From positions 1 to 56,491 of the forward strand of contig REES01000066.1 in the NCBI GenBank assembly GCA_007694935.1: a stretch of 56,491 nucleotides of DNA, in the 5' to 3' direction. The position numbers and the translations under genes are program-made. Shown piece after piece: positions 29,382 through 37,714 of this stretch (positions are counted from its first letter, which is position 1; every line of letters starts with the position of its first letter). The notes beneath the pieces were generated by a model. It saw nothing but the letters and a program-made list of their open reading frames with translations. It made no database searches and was not told the DNA's origin. The stretch comes from Rhodospirillales bacterium (lineage in GTDB: Bacteria; Pseudomonadota; Alphaproteobacteria; Rhodospirillales; Defluviicoccaceae).

Positions 29382-29959
29382 CGCCCCGTCCCCCCGACCG
29401 GAGCCGGCTCCGGACCCGGCCCGCTCACCGCGTCCTCGTCCAGCAGGCCCGCGACCGGCGCCACCACGATGCGGCCGGCAGCCACGTCCACCACCGGCAC
29501 CGCATCGACAGTGAACGGGATGACCACGGTGCGACCGTCCTTCCGGGTGATCTCCAGCAGGTCACCCGCGCCGAAATCGTGCACCGCCGTGACCGTACCC
29601 AAGAGCACCGTGTCCTCGCCACCGCCCAGTTCCGCGCTCAGACCGATCAGGTCGACATGGTAGAACGTGTCGTCCTCGGCCTCAGGCAATGCCGCCCGCG
29701 GCACGTAAAGCCGACGGTGCCCCAAGGCTTCGGCCTGGTTGCGGTCGCCGATGCCTTCGGCGTGGACGATCAGCCGGTCACGGCTCCGCCCGACCACCGT
29801 AAGCCGGAGCGGATGATTGCCCGAGGCATCAAACAGCGGGCCATAGGCGGCGATATCCTCCGGGACGGCGGTGAAGCTGCGTACCCGAAGCTGGCCGCGG
29901 ATGCCGTGGGCACCGGTCACCACGCCGAGACACACCATGCCATTGCCGCCGGGAATCAT
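29378..29959 (-). CDS. rimM: ribosome maturation factor RimM
   Basis: Assists assembly of the 30S head with S19. The 193-residue protein has the N-terminal RimM beta barrel ([21 protein letters not shown]) and the C-terminal PRC-barrel ([12 protein letters not shown] to [14 protein letters not shown]). The ATG at 29959 has GGGGAGGG about 9 nt upstream; a second ATG at 29938 starts at the family core. The C-terminal tail is proline/glycine-rich. Confidence 0.93.
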   Translation of the reverse strand: MIPGGNGMVCLGVVTGAHGIRGQLRVRSFTAVPEDIAAYGPLFDASGNHPLRLTVVGRSRDRLIVHAEGIGDRNQAEALGHRRLYVPRAALPEAEDDTFYHVDLIGLSAELGGGEDTVLLGTVTAVHDFGAGDLLEITRKDGRTVVIPFTVDAVPVVDVAAGRIVVAPVAGLLDEDAVSGPGPEPAPVGGTGR

Positions 29960-29992
29960 GCAGATACGCCCTCCCCGCCGCCATACCGAAGG

Positions 29993-30385
29993 TCAGCCGG
30001 CCGCCGGCGCGTCGGCGTCACCCGCGGCGGGCGCCGCCGCGGCCGCCTTGGCCTTTTCCGCCGCTTCCTTGAGTCGCTCCTGGGCCTTGGCCTTGGGCTC
30101 CGGCTTCTTGGTCTGCTGCGGGCGCGGCGGCAGCACCATCATGCCGGCCGCGGCGAAGAAGCGGGCGCAGCGGTCGCTGGGGATGGCGCCGCTGTCGAGC
30201 CAGTGGCGGATGCGATCCTGGTTCAGGGTCACCCGCTCGGGGTGATCCTGGGCCACCATCGGATTGTAGGTGCCGAGGCGCTCGATGAAGCGGCCATCCC
30301 GGGGGCTCCGGGAATCGGTGACCACGATGCGGTAGAACGGGCGCTTCTTGGCGCCGCCTCGGGAGAGCCGGATACGCACGGACAT
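29993..30385 (-). CDS. rpsP: 30S ribosomal protein S16
   Basis: A 130-residue S16 with family start [21 protein letters not shown] and the LGTYNPM segment. Residues after about 85 form a lysine/alanine-rich tail typical of alphaproteobacterial S16. It lies between ffh and rimM. Confidence 0.97.
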   Translation of the reverse strand: MSVRIRLSRGGAKKRPFYRIVVTDSRSPRDGRFIERLGTYNPMVAQDHPERVTLNQDRIRHWLDSGAIPSDRCARFFAAAGMMVLPPRPQQTKKPEPKAKAQERLKEAAEKAKAAAAAPAAGDADAPAAG

Positions 30386-30445
30386 GGGGGTCTGGGGTCC
30401 TTTCGATCGGGTTGGGAGGATCGTCTCGGCGGGTGGCGGCGGGTC

Positions 30446-31840
30446 TCAACGGGGCGGGGGCAGCAGGCCCGGGGGCAGGCCGCCGCCACCCATCAATCCC
30501 TTGCGGCCGAGCTTGCCCACCTGCTTCATCATCTTGCCCATCTGCTGGTGCTGCTTGAGCAGGCGGTTGACATCCTGCACCGAGGTGCCGGAGCCGGCGG
30601 CGATGCGGCGTCGGCGTGATGCGTTCAACAGCTTGGGATTGCGCCGCTCCGCGACCGTCATCGCCTGGATGATCGCCTGCTGACGGGCGACCACGCGGTC
30701 GTCGACCTCGGCATCGGCGAGCTGGGCCTTGAGCTTGCCGATACCGGGGATCATGCCGAGCAAACCCTTGATGTCGCCGATCTTGCGGATCTGGCGGAAC
30801 TGCTCCGCCATGTCCTCCAGGGTGAACTCGCCCTTGACGAGGCGGCGGGCCAGCTTCTCGGCGTCCTCCCGCTCGATCACCTCGGCCGCCTTCTCGACCA
30901 GGCCGACCACGTCGCCCATGCCGAGAATGCGGCCGGCAACCCGATCCGGCTGGAACGCCTCCATGGCATCCAGCTTCTCGCCGATACCGACCAGCTTGAT
31001 CGGCCGGCCGGTCACCGCACGCATGGAGAGGGCGGCACCGCCGCGGGCATCGCCATCCATGCGGGTGAGCACGATGCCGGTGATCCCCACCTTGTCATGG
31101 AACTCGGAGGCCAGGGTCACCGCGTCCTGGCCGGTCAGCGCATCCGCCACCAGCAGCGTCTCCGCCGGCCGGGTGGCCTGCTTCACCGCGGCCACCTCCC
31201 CCATCATCTCGGCATCGATGTGCAGGCGGCCGGCGGTATCCAGAATCACCACGTCGTAGCCTTCCCGCCGCGCGGTATCCATGGCGCGCGCCGCAATGGC
31301 GACCGGCATCTCCCCCGGCACGATCGGCAGCGTGGCCGTCGCGGACTGCTCACCCAGCACGGTGAGCTGGTGCTGGGCGGCCGGGCGGTACACGTCCAGC
31401 GACGCCAACAGCACCCGCTTCTTTTCCCGCTTGGCGAGGCGAAGCGCGATCTTGGCGCAGGTCGTGGTTTTGCCCGAACCCTGCAGGCCGACCACCAGCA
31501 CGGCGACCGGCGGGCTGCCGCCGAGGCTGAGGCCACTGCCTTCCTGCGGCTTGCCAGCAGCCGGCGTCTCGCCCTCGCCGGTGAGCATCTCCACCAGCGC
31601 ATCGTGGACGATCTTCACCACCATCTGGCCGGGAGTGACGCTCCGCAGCACCTCCCGGCCGACGGCCCGCTCCCGCACCATGGCGACGAAGCTCTTGACC
31701 ACGGGCAGCGCCACATCGGCCTCGAGCAAGGCGATGCGGACCTCGCGCAGCGCCTCGGTCACGTGCGCCTCGTTGAGGGCACCACGCTTCTTCAGGCGGT
31801 CAAAGATCTCCGACAGACGGCCGCTCAGGCTTTCAAACAC
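30446..31840 (-). CDS. ffh: signal recognition particle protein Ffh
   Basis: The SRP54 GTPase, which targets nascent membrane proteins to the translocon with 4.5S RNA and FtsY. The 464-residue product has the N domain (1-90), the G domain with GLQGSGKTTTCAKIA, DVYRPAAQHQL, DTAGRLHID and TRMDGDARGG, and a methionine-rich M domain ending in a glycine/proline tail. The GTG at 31840 gives VFESLSGRLSEIFDRL, the family start, with GGGAG upstream. The frame stays open for a further 1.6 kb 5' but that stretch has no homology and overlaps other genes. First gene of the ribosomal run. Confidence 0.95.
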   Translation of the reverse strand: MFESLSGRLSEIFDRLKKRGALNEAHVTEALREVRIALLEADVALPVVKSFVAMVRERAVGREVLRSVTPGQMVVKIVHDALVEMLTGEGETPAAGKPQEGSGLSLGGSPPVAVLVVGLQGSGKTTTCAKIALRLAKREKKRVLLASLDVYRPAAQHQLTVLGEQSATATLPIVPGEMPVAIAARAMDTARREGYDVVILDTAGRLHIDAEMMGEVAAVKQATRPAETLLVADALTGQDAVTLASEFHDKVGITGIVLTRMDGDARGGAALSMRAVTGRPIKLVGIGEKLDAMEAFQPDRVAGRILGMGDVVGLVEKAAEVIEREDAEKLARRLVKGEFTLEDMAEQFRQIRKIGDIKGLLGMIPGIGKLKAQLADAEVDDRVVARQQAIIQAMTVAERRNPKLLNASRRRRIAAGSGTSVQDVNRLLKQHQQMGKMMKQVGKLGRKGLMGGGGLPPGLLPPPR

Positions 31841-32016
31841 CGGCGCTCGGCTCCCAAGACGAAGGGGTGTGTCACCAACAGATAACGCGCCAGTGCGCGA
31901 CACTCGCGGGCTGGCGCGGGCGCCCATCGGGCGCCAAAGGCCCGGGGAAGGTAGGCGCGCCGACCCGCCGCCGTCAAGGCTTTGCGGCGGCACGCAGGCG
32001 CCCTGCGCCGGCCGGC

Positions 32017-32031
32017 CGATTAAGCCAATCG
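32017..32031. promoter_or_regulatory. short inverted repeat between ffh and XRE gene
   Basis: CGATT-AAGCC-AATCG is a perfect 5-bp inverted repeat with a 5-bp centre. It sits in the shared upstream region and overlaps TACGAT, a possible minus-strand -10 for ffh. It could be an operator for the XRE regulator next door, but arms this short can arise by chance. Confidence 0.2.
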
Positions 32032-32102
32032 TAGCACCTGACACGACACAATAACGGCATGAGCCCATGCCGACACCCCGGATCCGGGCCGGCCCACCGC
32101 CG

Positions 32103-32546
32103 ATGACCGATCCCACCACCGGCGGAGCGGCGAGCGATCCCATCGATGCCCGGGTGGCCCGCCGGCTCCGGCAGCGGCGGCGGTCGCTCGGGATCAACAC
32201 CCGGCTGCTGGACATGCTTATCGGCGAGCAGCCGGGGACGGTTGACCGGTTCGAAACCGGGCAGCGCCGCATCGGCGCCGCCCACCTGTACCGGCTGAGC
32301 CAGGTTCTCCAGACCGATGTCGGCTCCTTCTTCGAGGAGGACGGGATCACCGGGGACGACAAGGGAGGGGACGGCGCGGCGGGTCCCCGTTCGCCGGACG
32401 ATCCTGCCTTCGCGGGTGACGGGGCGCCGCGGCTGTTCTCGGAAGCCAAGCGCCTGGCCGAGGAATTCGCCCGGGTCACCGACCCGGAGGTGCGCGCCAC
32501 CGTGCTGGCGCTGATCAAGACCATCTCGGAGACGCAGCGGCGCTGA
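32103..32546 (+). CDS. XRE-family helix-turn-helix regulator
   Basis: A 147-residue protein with a Cro/C1-type HTH (about residues 16-75: RVARRLRQRRRSLGINTRLLDML then PGTVDRFETGQRRIGAAHLYRLSQVL). The segment TDVGSFFEEDG after the HTH is usual for alphaproteobacterial XRE proteins. A charged linker and a C-terminal helix follow (ALIKTISETQRR). Neither candidate start (32103, or 32067 in frame) has a clear ribosome binding site. Target unknown; it is divergent from ffh. Confidence 0.75.
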   Translation: MTDPTTGGAASDPIDARVARRLRQRRRSLGINTRLLDMLIGEQPGTVDRFETGQRRIGAAHLYRLSQVLQTDVGSFFEEDGITGDDKGGDGAAGPRSPDDPAFAGDGAPRLFSEAKRLAEEFARVTDPEVRATVLALIKTISETQRR

Positions 32547-32674
32547 GCTAACCCCGGACCGGCCGGTGCGGCGGCGGTTGAGGCGGCTGCAGCTTGCCGG
32601 CTATGCTGGCGCTTGGGGGAATGCCTGGGGCTGAGCAACACTGTCGCAACCGTGCGACGGACCGGGAGCCGCCC

Positions 32675-34066
32675 ATGCGCAACGACCGCCAACCGGACCG
32701 CCCTCCCCTCACCACCGGCGCCGGCTGGCACCGGCGACGGCGCGGCTTGGCACCGTGGCTGCTGATCGGTCTCTACGTCGTCATCGGCCTCGCCCCGCTG
32801 GCGATCACGTGGCTCCGGGGCCACCCGCGCCAGGGCTTGGCCCACGACCTCTCTTCCGGGCTGGTCATGGTGGGGTTTGCCATGATGCTGATGCAGTTCT
32901 TGCTGTCCGGCCGGTTCCGGGACATCACCGGCCGGGTGGGGGCCGACATCACCATCCTGTTCCACCAGTTGATCGCCTGGACCATCCTCGCGTTCGTGCT
33001 GCTGCATCCGTTCCTTTATGCCGTCCCCGGCCTGTGGCCCGACCCGGCCCAGGCTGTCGCCACCTTGCGGGGGATGTTCGGTTCCGACGCGCTCCGCAGC
33101 GGCGGCATCGCCTGGTGGCTGCTGATCCTGCTGGTGCCCATGGCGATGTGGCGGGACCGGCTGCCGATCCGGTACGAGATCTGGCGGCTCAGTCATGGCC
33201 TCGGCGCCGCGGTGATCGCCTTGGCCGGCCTGCATCACACCCTCACCGTCGGCACCTACAGTGCCGATCCGTGGCTGGCCGGCTTCTGGGTGGTACTGGC
33301 CGGTCTCGCGGTCGCATCCCTGGTCCACGTCTATGTCCTGAAGCCGCTCCGCCAGTTTCGTCATCCCTACCGGCTGGTGTCCAACCGCGAGGTCGCCGAC
33401 CGGATTTGGGAGATCCAGGTCGAGGCGGAACGACGCCCGGCGATCAACTTCGCCGCCGGCCAGTTCATCTGGCTCAACCTGGGGCATTCACCATTCCGCT
33501 TGGTGGAGCATCCGTTCTCGCTGAGCTCCACACCGGCGGACCGGCCGCGCCTCGCCGTCACCGTGCGGGAGAGCGGCGATTTCACCAACCGGATAGGCGA
33601 GATCCCGGTGGGTACCCGGGCCTATGTGGATGGACCCTACGGCACCTTCACATTGGCCCGGCGGCGGGCGTCGGGCCTCGCGTTTTTCGCCGGCGGCGTC
33701 GGCCTCGGCCCGATCATCGGCCTGCTCAGGGAACTGGTGCAGGAGCAGTACCGGGGACCGGTGCATCTTCTATACGGCAATCGCGTGGAGACCCAGATCC
33801 TCTACCGGGATGAGTTGGAAGCCATGGGAAAGACCCTGGACTTCCGGCTCCAGCTGATCCTGTCCGAACCGCCCGAGGGTTGGCGCGGGCCGGCGGGTGA
33901 GTTGACCCCGGAGGTGATCGACGCCTGCCTGGACGGGCGGTTCCCCAAGGACTGGCTCTACTTCGTGTGCGGGCCGGTGCCGATGATGGAGAGTGTCGAG
34001 GCAACGCTGCTAGCCCGCGGTGTACCGGCACGAAGGATCGTTTCGGAACGTTTCAAGTATAGTTGA
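32675..34066 (+). CDS. ferric-reductase-like flavohaem membrane protein
   Basis: A 463-residue protein with an N-terminal ferric-reductase-like transmembrane domain (about six helices, residues 25-225) and a C-terminal ferredoxin-NADP reductase-type module (about 235-463). Candidate haem histidines are in LFHQLIAW, LLHPFLYA, RLSHGLGA and GLHHTLTV. FAD-binding HPFSLSSTP, and the NAD(P)-binding FAGGVGLGPIIGLLREL and FVCGPVPMMESVE, are present. It should move electrons from NAD(P)H across the membrane through haem; the acceptor (ferric iron, oxygen or other) is not shown. The ATG at 32675 has GGGAG upstream. Confidence 0.85.
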   Translation: MRNDRQPDRPPLTTGAGWHRRRRGLAPWLLIGLYVVIGLAPLAITWLRGHPRQGLAHDLSSGLVMVGFAMMLMQFLLSGRFRDITGRVGADITILFHQLIAWTILAFVLLHPFLYAVPGLWPDPAQAVATLRGMFGSDALRSGGIAWWLLILLVPMAMWRDRLPIRYEIWRLSHGLGAAVIALAGLHHTLTVGTYSADPWLAGFWVVLAGLAVASLVHVYVLKPLRQFRHPYRLVSNREVADRIWEIQVEAERRPAINFAAGQFIWLNLGHSPFRLVEHPFSLSSTPADRPRLAVTVRESGDFTNRIGEIPVGTRAYVDGPYGTFTLARRRASGLAFFAGGVGLGPIIGLLRELVQEQYRGPVHLLYGNRVETQILYRDELEAMGKTLDFRLQLILSEPPEGWRGPAGELTPEVIDACLDGRFPKDWLYFVCGPVPMMESVEATLLARGVPARRIVSERFKYS

Positions 34067-34085
34067 GAGAAAAGGATCCGGCGAT

Positions 34086-34175
34086 ATGCGCCACGTCTAC
34101 GTGTTCCACCTGCTGTGGGCCCTGACCGTGTTGTATGCCTTAGCCGCACTGCTGTTCGCGCTCAGGCCGGCGTGA
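34086..34175 (+). CDS. small single-helix membrane protein (29 residues)
   Basis: A short ORF MRHVYVFHLLWALTVLYALA and nine more residues, 20 bp after the ferric-reductase-like gene. An AAGGA-type site sits about 10 nt upstream. The sequence is a single hydrophobic helix with two histidines near the start and a closing Arg-Pro. It may be a small subunit or stabiliser of the upstream flavohaem protein. No family recognised. Confidence 0.45.
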   Translation: MRHVYVFHLLWALTVLYALAALLFALRPA

Positions 34176-34193
34176 GGGTGGCGGCGCGCCAAC

Positions 34194-34907
34194 TCAGGCG
34201 GCGACTTGCGGCCGGCGGAGGGCGGCGGCGAGGGTGAGGCTGCAGAGCCCCAGGCTCAGCAGCGCCAGCGCGGCCGGCTCCGGCACGGCGACGGTGCCGT
34301 AGGCGACATCGTCGAACACCACCACGCGAGGCCCCGCACCCACCGTCACGCGGTCGAACAGACCGTCAAAGGCGATGGCGCCGAGAAAAGTGGGGATGTT
34401 CACAGAGGTGAACTGAGCAAACCCTCCGCGATTGTCGCCACCCAAAAAGACATCGAAAGAAATAACGATGATCTCATTGGGAAACTGGTCAGGATCGAAA
34501 TCCGGATCCAGGTTCGGCCCGAAGGTCATGTCGACGCCGAAGGCGTTGATCGGCGAGGTCACCGGGAAGTCGAAAACGCCATGAGCGCTCGCGCTGACGT
34601 CGCCGTAAAAGGCGGCGAAGCTGCCATGGGTGATCGCGTTGCCGACACCGAGAGCAGTGGCCTCACCCTGACCCAGCCGAACGATGAGGTTTTCCGCACC
34701 TCCCTTCTCGCCGAGGGTGAAGGCCCCGAAATCGACCGTGGCTGCCGACGTGAACGGCGCCTCGAAGCTCTCCCGGTCGAGGGCGGCGCCGGCCGCCGCC
34801 TCGAAGCTGGCGCGATCGGTGAAGAACTCGATCATGCCGGCCTTGGCGGACGTGGCAGCGGCACAGGCTGCGATAATGATGGCGGCGGCGATGGGTCGAG
34901 CCAGCAT
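34194..34907 (-). CDS. PEP-CTERM sorting domain protein
   Basis: A 237-residue exported protein. An N-terminal signal peptide (about 1-23) precedes a beta-rich body with many Phe-Gly-Asp segments. The C-terminus is a PEP-CTERM signal: VPEPAALALLSLGL, a hydrophobic stretch, then the basic LRRPQ. Such proteins are processed and anchored or released by an exosortase, which is not in this window. The start at 34907 begins the signal peptide, though its ribosome binding site is weak. The upstream region has a sigma-54-like site and repeated motifs. Confidence 0.85.
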   Translation of the reverse strand: MLARPIAAAIIIAACAAATSAKAGMIEFFTDRASFEAAAGAALDRESFEAPFTSAATVDFGAFTLGEKGGAENLIVRLGQGEATALGVGNAITHGSFAAFYGDVSASAHGVFDFPVTSPINAFGVDMTFGPNLDPDFDPDQFPNEIIVISFDVFLGGDNRGGFAQFTSVNIPTFLGAIAFDGLFDRVTVGAGPRVVVFDDVAYGTVAVPEPAALALLSLGLCSLTLAAALRRPQVAA

Positions 34908-34950
34908 GGCAGCAGTTCCGCAAGTCTGGGGTTGTTGACCGGAAAACCAC

Positions 34951-34967
34951 ATGCAATCGTCATGCTA
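34951..34967 (-). promoter_or_regulatory. sigma-54-like promoter for PEP-CTERM gene
   Basis: On the minus strand TAGCATGACGATTGCAT matches the -24/-12 consensus TGGCACG-N4-TTGCW in spacing, with the -12 TTGCA perfect and the -24 GG reading AG. Start would fall near 34940, about 33 nt before the ATG. Confidence 0.45.
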
Positions 34968-34982
34968 GAATTTGAAGCGACC

Positions 34983-34996
34983 TTTTTCAATGGGTT
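34983..34996 (+). repeat. 14-bp direct repeat, copy 1
   Basis: TTTTTCAATGGGTT. The second copy at 35103-35116 differs by one base and starts exactly 120 bp further on. Confidence 0.6.
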
Positions 34997-35016
34997 GGCG
35001 GCGGGGGCACGGGACA

Positions 35017-35035
35017 AGTGTAAAGTCTCCCGACA
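35017..35035 (-). promoter_or_regulatory. 19-bp motif copy 1 (minus orientation)
   Basis: Reads TGTCGGGAGACTTTACACT on the minus strand. It lies about 85 bp upstream of the predicted PEP-CTERM transcription start, a usual distance for an enhancer-binding protein. Confidence 0.55.
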
Positions 35036-35102
35036 CCCGGAACAGGGCCCGGCCGACCCCCATACGGGCGCATCGGGCGTCGACTCGATCTGATATATTC
35101 TT

Positions 35103-35116
35103 TTTTTCAATCGGTT
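35103..35116 (+). repeat. 14-bp direct repeat, copy 2
   Basis: TTTTTCAATCGGTT, one mismatch from copy 1 at 34983-34996. Confidence 0.6.
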
Positions 35117-35163
35117 AGAGAAGTGCCCGCCTGTCGATCCGGGCATCGCCGCCCCTTTGGTAC

Positions 35164-35182
35164 TGTCGGGATTTTTTACACT
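35164..35182 (+). promoter_or_regulatory. 19-bp motif copy 2
   Basis: Reads TGTCGGGATTTTTTACACT, identical to copy 1 at 16 of 19 positions; all three differences are in the centre. Confidence 0.55.
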
Positions 35183-35342
35183 CCCGCATCCGCCGGATCC
35201 TGGGCGCGCCGCCGGCGGCGCCGGAACGTCCTCGCCACGGCGCCCGCCACGCACCGCCAAGGTGTTGACAACACGGGGTTTCCGACATCAGACCCTGACC
35301 CGCGCGCAGGTCGCCCGCGACCGCGACGGGGCCAGTTCCGAC

Positions 35343-35361
35343 CGTCGGAACTCTTTACACC
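35343..35361 (+). promoter_or_regulatory. 19-bp motif copy 3, diverged
   Basis: Reads CGTCGGAACTCTTTACACC. It keeps GTCGG and CTTTACAC at the same spacing as the other copies and lies 159 bp before the DUF6394 start. Confidence 0.45.
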
Positions 35362-35519
35362 GCCATCCGGACCACCGGTTCCGCTCGGCGGTCGGGCTTG
35401 AACCGGCCGGAACTCCGGCTTGCAGTTCGCCCGGTCCGTGCCGATGATGACACCAGTCAACAGCCGGCACGCAACGAGCGGCAGGAACCGACAACGCCGA
35501 CGGCGGGAGGCAGCAGCCC

Positions 35520-35903
35520 ATGAATCTCGAAAAGGTGGTGTTCGGGTTCTTCCTGATCCTGGCGCTCACCCTGAACGTCGGCTTCGTCATCGGCGACATC
35601 GATAATCCGGCACACCACCCGGTCGCCGAGTTCTTCTTCGTGGTCGTGGTCAACATTATCGCCACCATCCTGAAGCTCGGCGACCGCAGCCAGATCGGTG
35701 CGCTGCTGCTCGCCACCAGCCTGGTGGCGGTGCTCCAGCTGGTCGTCGCCGCGGTCATCTGGACCCATGCGGTCCACGTCTCGGAGCATGGCATGACCCC
35801 CGATACCATGGTCGACATCGTGTCGCTGGCCTCCGGGGCCCTGGTCGCCAACATCGTCTCGGTCACAGTGCTGGTAGCCGAGACGCTGATGATGCGGCGG
35901 TAG
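35520..35903 (+). CDS. DUF6394-like membrane protein
   Basis: A 127-residue protein with three to four membrane helices. It begins MNLEKVVFGFFLILALTLN, and the IGDIDNPAHHPVAEFF and ATILKLGDRSQIGALLLATSLVA segments resemble the DUF6394 family, which I recall occurring beside RCK-domain potassium channels. A GGGAGG ribosome binding site precedes the ATG. It sits 24 bp before the channel gene. It may be an accessory subunit; function is not established. Confidence 0.75.
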   Translation: MNLEKVVFGFFLILALTLNVGFVIGDIDNPAHHPVAEFFFVVVVNIIATILKLGDRSQIGALLLATSLVAVLQLVVAAVIWTHAVHVSEHGMTPDTMVDIVSLASGALVANIVSVTVLVAETLMMRR

Positions 35904-35927
35904 GGCGCCCGCCAGAGGAGCCCCTGG

Positions 35928-37676
35928 ATGGCCGGCACCACAGGATCCCAGCGCGTCCCGTTCCTGGTGCTGCGGTTCATGCGCCGGCCGATCCTGCTGC
36001 TGACCATGGTGTACGCCACCTCGATGATCGGCTGGGCGGTCATCCCCGGCCCCGAGCAGCGGCCGGATCCCATGGGATTCTTCCACAGCTTCTATTTCCT
36101 TACCTACACCGCCACCACCACCGGCTTCGGCGAACTCCCCCACGGTTTCAGCGAGGCGCAGCGGATGTGGGCGATCGTGTCGCTGTACGCCGGGGTGGTC
36201 GCCTGGCTGTATGCCCTCGGCGCCATCATCCGGCTGATCCAGAACCGGCACTTCCAAGCGGCGCTGGCCGAGCGGCGGTTTGCCCGGGACGTCCGGCGGC
36301 TGGCCGAGCCGTTCGTCATCGTCTGCGGCTTCGGCAACCGCGGCAGCCTCCTGGTGCGGGGGCTCAGCGATGCCGGCCTCGCCGCGGTGATCATCGACCG
36401 CGATCCGGACCGGATCAACGCCGTGCACCTGCGCGACTACCGCATCCCGACACCGGCCCTGGTCAGCGACGCCCGGGTCCCCGACCGGCTGGCGGAAGCG
36501 GGCCTGCTGCGGTCCAACTGTCGGGCGGTGGTGGCGCTGACCGACAACGAGGAGGTCAACGCCAAGGTCGCGGTGACAGCCTGCCTGCTCAACCCCGAAG
36601 CCCGGGTGGTGGCGCAACTCACCCGGGATGTCCACGAGGAAACCCTCGCCACCCTCGGCGCCGACATCCACCTGATCGATCCCTTCCATACCTTTGCCCG
36701 CCACCTCGCCGCCACCATCCGCAATCCGGCGGTCCATATGCTCTACGAATGGCTGGTGGGCGCGCCCAACGCCAACCTCGCCATGTACGCCGACGTGCCG
36801 CGGGGAAACTGGATCGTCTGCGGCTTCGGCCGAATGGGTCACGCCATGCAGGATGCGTTCGAACGGCTCGGCATCCCTGTCGTCGTCGTCGACCCGAACA
36901 TCGCGCCAGACCAGGCCGGCCCCAAGGTGATCGCCGGCCATGCAAGCCAGCGCACCCTCAAGGCAGCGGGCATCGACCGGGCCGCCGGGATCGTCGCCGG
37001 GACCAATAGCGACGCCGACAACCTCAGCATCGTCCTCAACGCCCGCGCCCTCAATCCCGGCATCTTCGTGATCGTCCGCCAGAACCGCCACCGCAACCGT
37101 GCCCTGTTCGATGCCGCTGCGGCCGATCTCATCATGCAGCCAACCCTGGTGAGCGCCAGGCGGGTGCTGTTCCTGCTGATCGCCCCCTTGCTGAAGACCT
37201 TCTTCGAGCAGGTGCGCGAAAGCCAGGTGCAGGCGCGGGACGCCTTCCTGATGGACGTGATCACCCAACTCCACGACGTGGTCGGCGGCGACGTCCGCCC
37301 GCGACTGTGGACCATGCGGATCGGCGACGAAACCCCGGCGGCCTTGGCCCGGCTGCGGGCTGAGGGATGCCGCATCACCTTGGCCGACGTGCTCCGCGAT
37401 CCGGCGGCGCGCGACCGGCGCCTGCCGTGCGTACCGCTGGTGCTGCGCGCCGGAGACGGCTGGCGGGAGGTAATGCCGCCGCTGAGCCATGTGCTGTCAG
37501 CCGGCGATCAGGTGCTGCTCTGTGGACAGGAGCACGTGCCGCATGTGCTTCAGGCCACGCTGGAGAACGACTACACGCTCCGCTACCTGATGACCGGGAT
37601 CGACGCACCGAGGGGCTGGGTGATGCAGTGGCTGCTGCGCCGGTTCCCCCGGCTGCAGCCGGCCGCCGCCCCCTGA
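35928..37676 (+). CDS. two-helix potassium channel with tandem RCK domains
   Basis: A 582-residue channel. TM1 (about 21-39) and TM2 (about 81-103) flank a pore loop with selectivity filter TATTTGFGE (61-69), a GFG variant of the K+ filter. Two cytoplasmic RCK/TrkA-N nucleotide-binding domains follow, starting with FVIVCGFGNRG (about 129) and WIVCGFGRMGH (about 289). A C-terminal TrkA-C-like region ends the protein. The RCK pair should gate the pore in response to nucleotide or ions. GAGGAG lies upstream of the ATG. It is the second gene of a pair with DUF6394. Confidence 0.88.
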   Translation: MAGTTGSQRVPFLVLRFMRRPILLLTMVYATSMIGWAVIPGPEQRPDPMGFFHSFYFLTYTATTTGFGELPHGFSEAQRMWAIVSLYAGVVAWLYALGAIIRLIQNRHFQAALAERRFARDVRRLAEPFVIVCGFGNRGSLLVRGLSDAGLAAVIIDRDPDRINAVHLRDYRIPTPALVSDARVPDRLAEAGLLRSNCRAVVALTDNEEVNAKVAVTACLLNPEARVVAQLTRDVHEETLATLGADIHLIDPFHTFARHLAATIRNPAVHMLYEWLVGAPNANLAMYADVPRGNWIVCGFGRMGHAMQDAFERLGIPVVVVDPNIAPDQAGPKVIAGHASQRTLKAAGIDRAAGIVAGTNSDADNLSIVLNARALNPGIFVIVRQNRHRNRALFDAAAADLIMQPTLVSARRVLFLLIAPLLKTFFEQVRESQVQARDAFLMDVITQLHDVVGGDVRPRLWTMRIGDETPAALARLRAEGCRITLADVLRDPAARDRRLPCVPLVLRAGDGWREVMPPLSHVLSAGDQVLLCGQEHVPHVLQATLENDYTLRYLMTGIDAPRGWVMQWLLRRFPRLQPAAAP

Positions 37677-37714
37677 CGGTCCGCGGTCGCCGTCGTGTGC
37701 GGCCGGGGAGCGCC

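Larger units (their letters stand above)
34908..35519. other. 612-bp regulatory intergenic region
   Basis: No credible gene. It is richer in AT blocks than the rest of the window and holds a sigma-54-like site, three copies of a 19-bp motif and a pair of 14-bp direct repeats, listed separately. It separates the divergent PEP-CTERM gene and the DUF6394/K+ channel pair. Confidence 0.7.

Noticed and set aside
31841-33487. 1.6-kb open extension 5' of ffh on the minus strand
   Set aside because: It is antisense to the XRE and ferric-reductase-like genes, its translation is proline/arginine/glutamine-rich without homology, and ffh has its own GTG start with a ribosome binding site.
35123-35401. 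92-codon ORF in the PEP-CTERM/DUF6394 intergenic region
   Set aside because: The translation is Arg/Pro-rich and the region is better explained as regulatory DNA with repeated motifs.
35417-35435. Sigma-54 promoter ahead of DUF6394
   Set aside because: A TTGCA with upstream GG is present, but the GG-to-GC spacing is 11 rather than 10, and the alternative register matches poorly.
35457-37490. 677-codon minus-strand frame opposite the DUF6394 and K+ channel genes
   Set aside because: His/Gly/Asp-rich translation with no domain; the plus-strand genes have clear motifs and ribosome binding sites.
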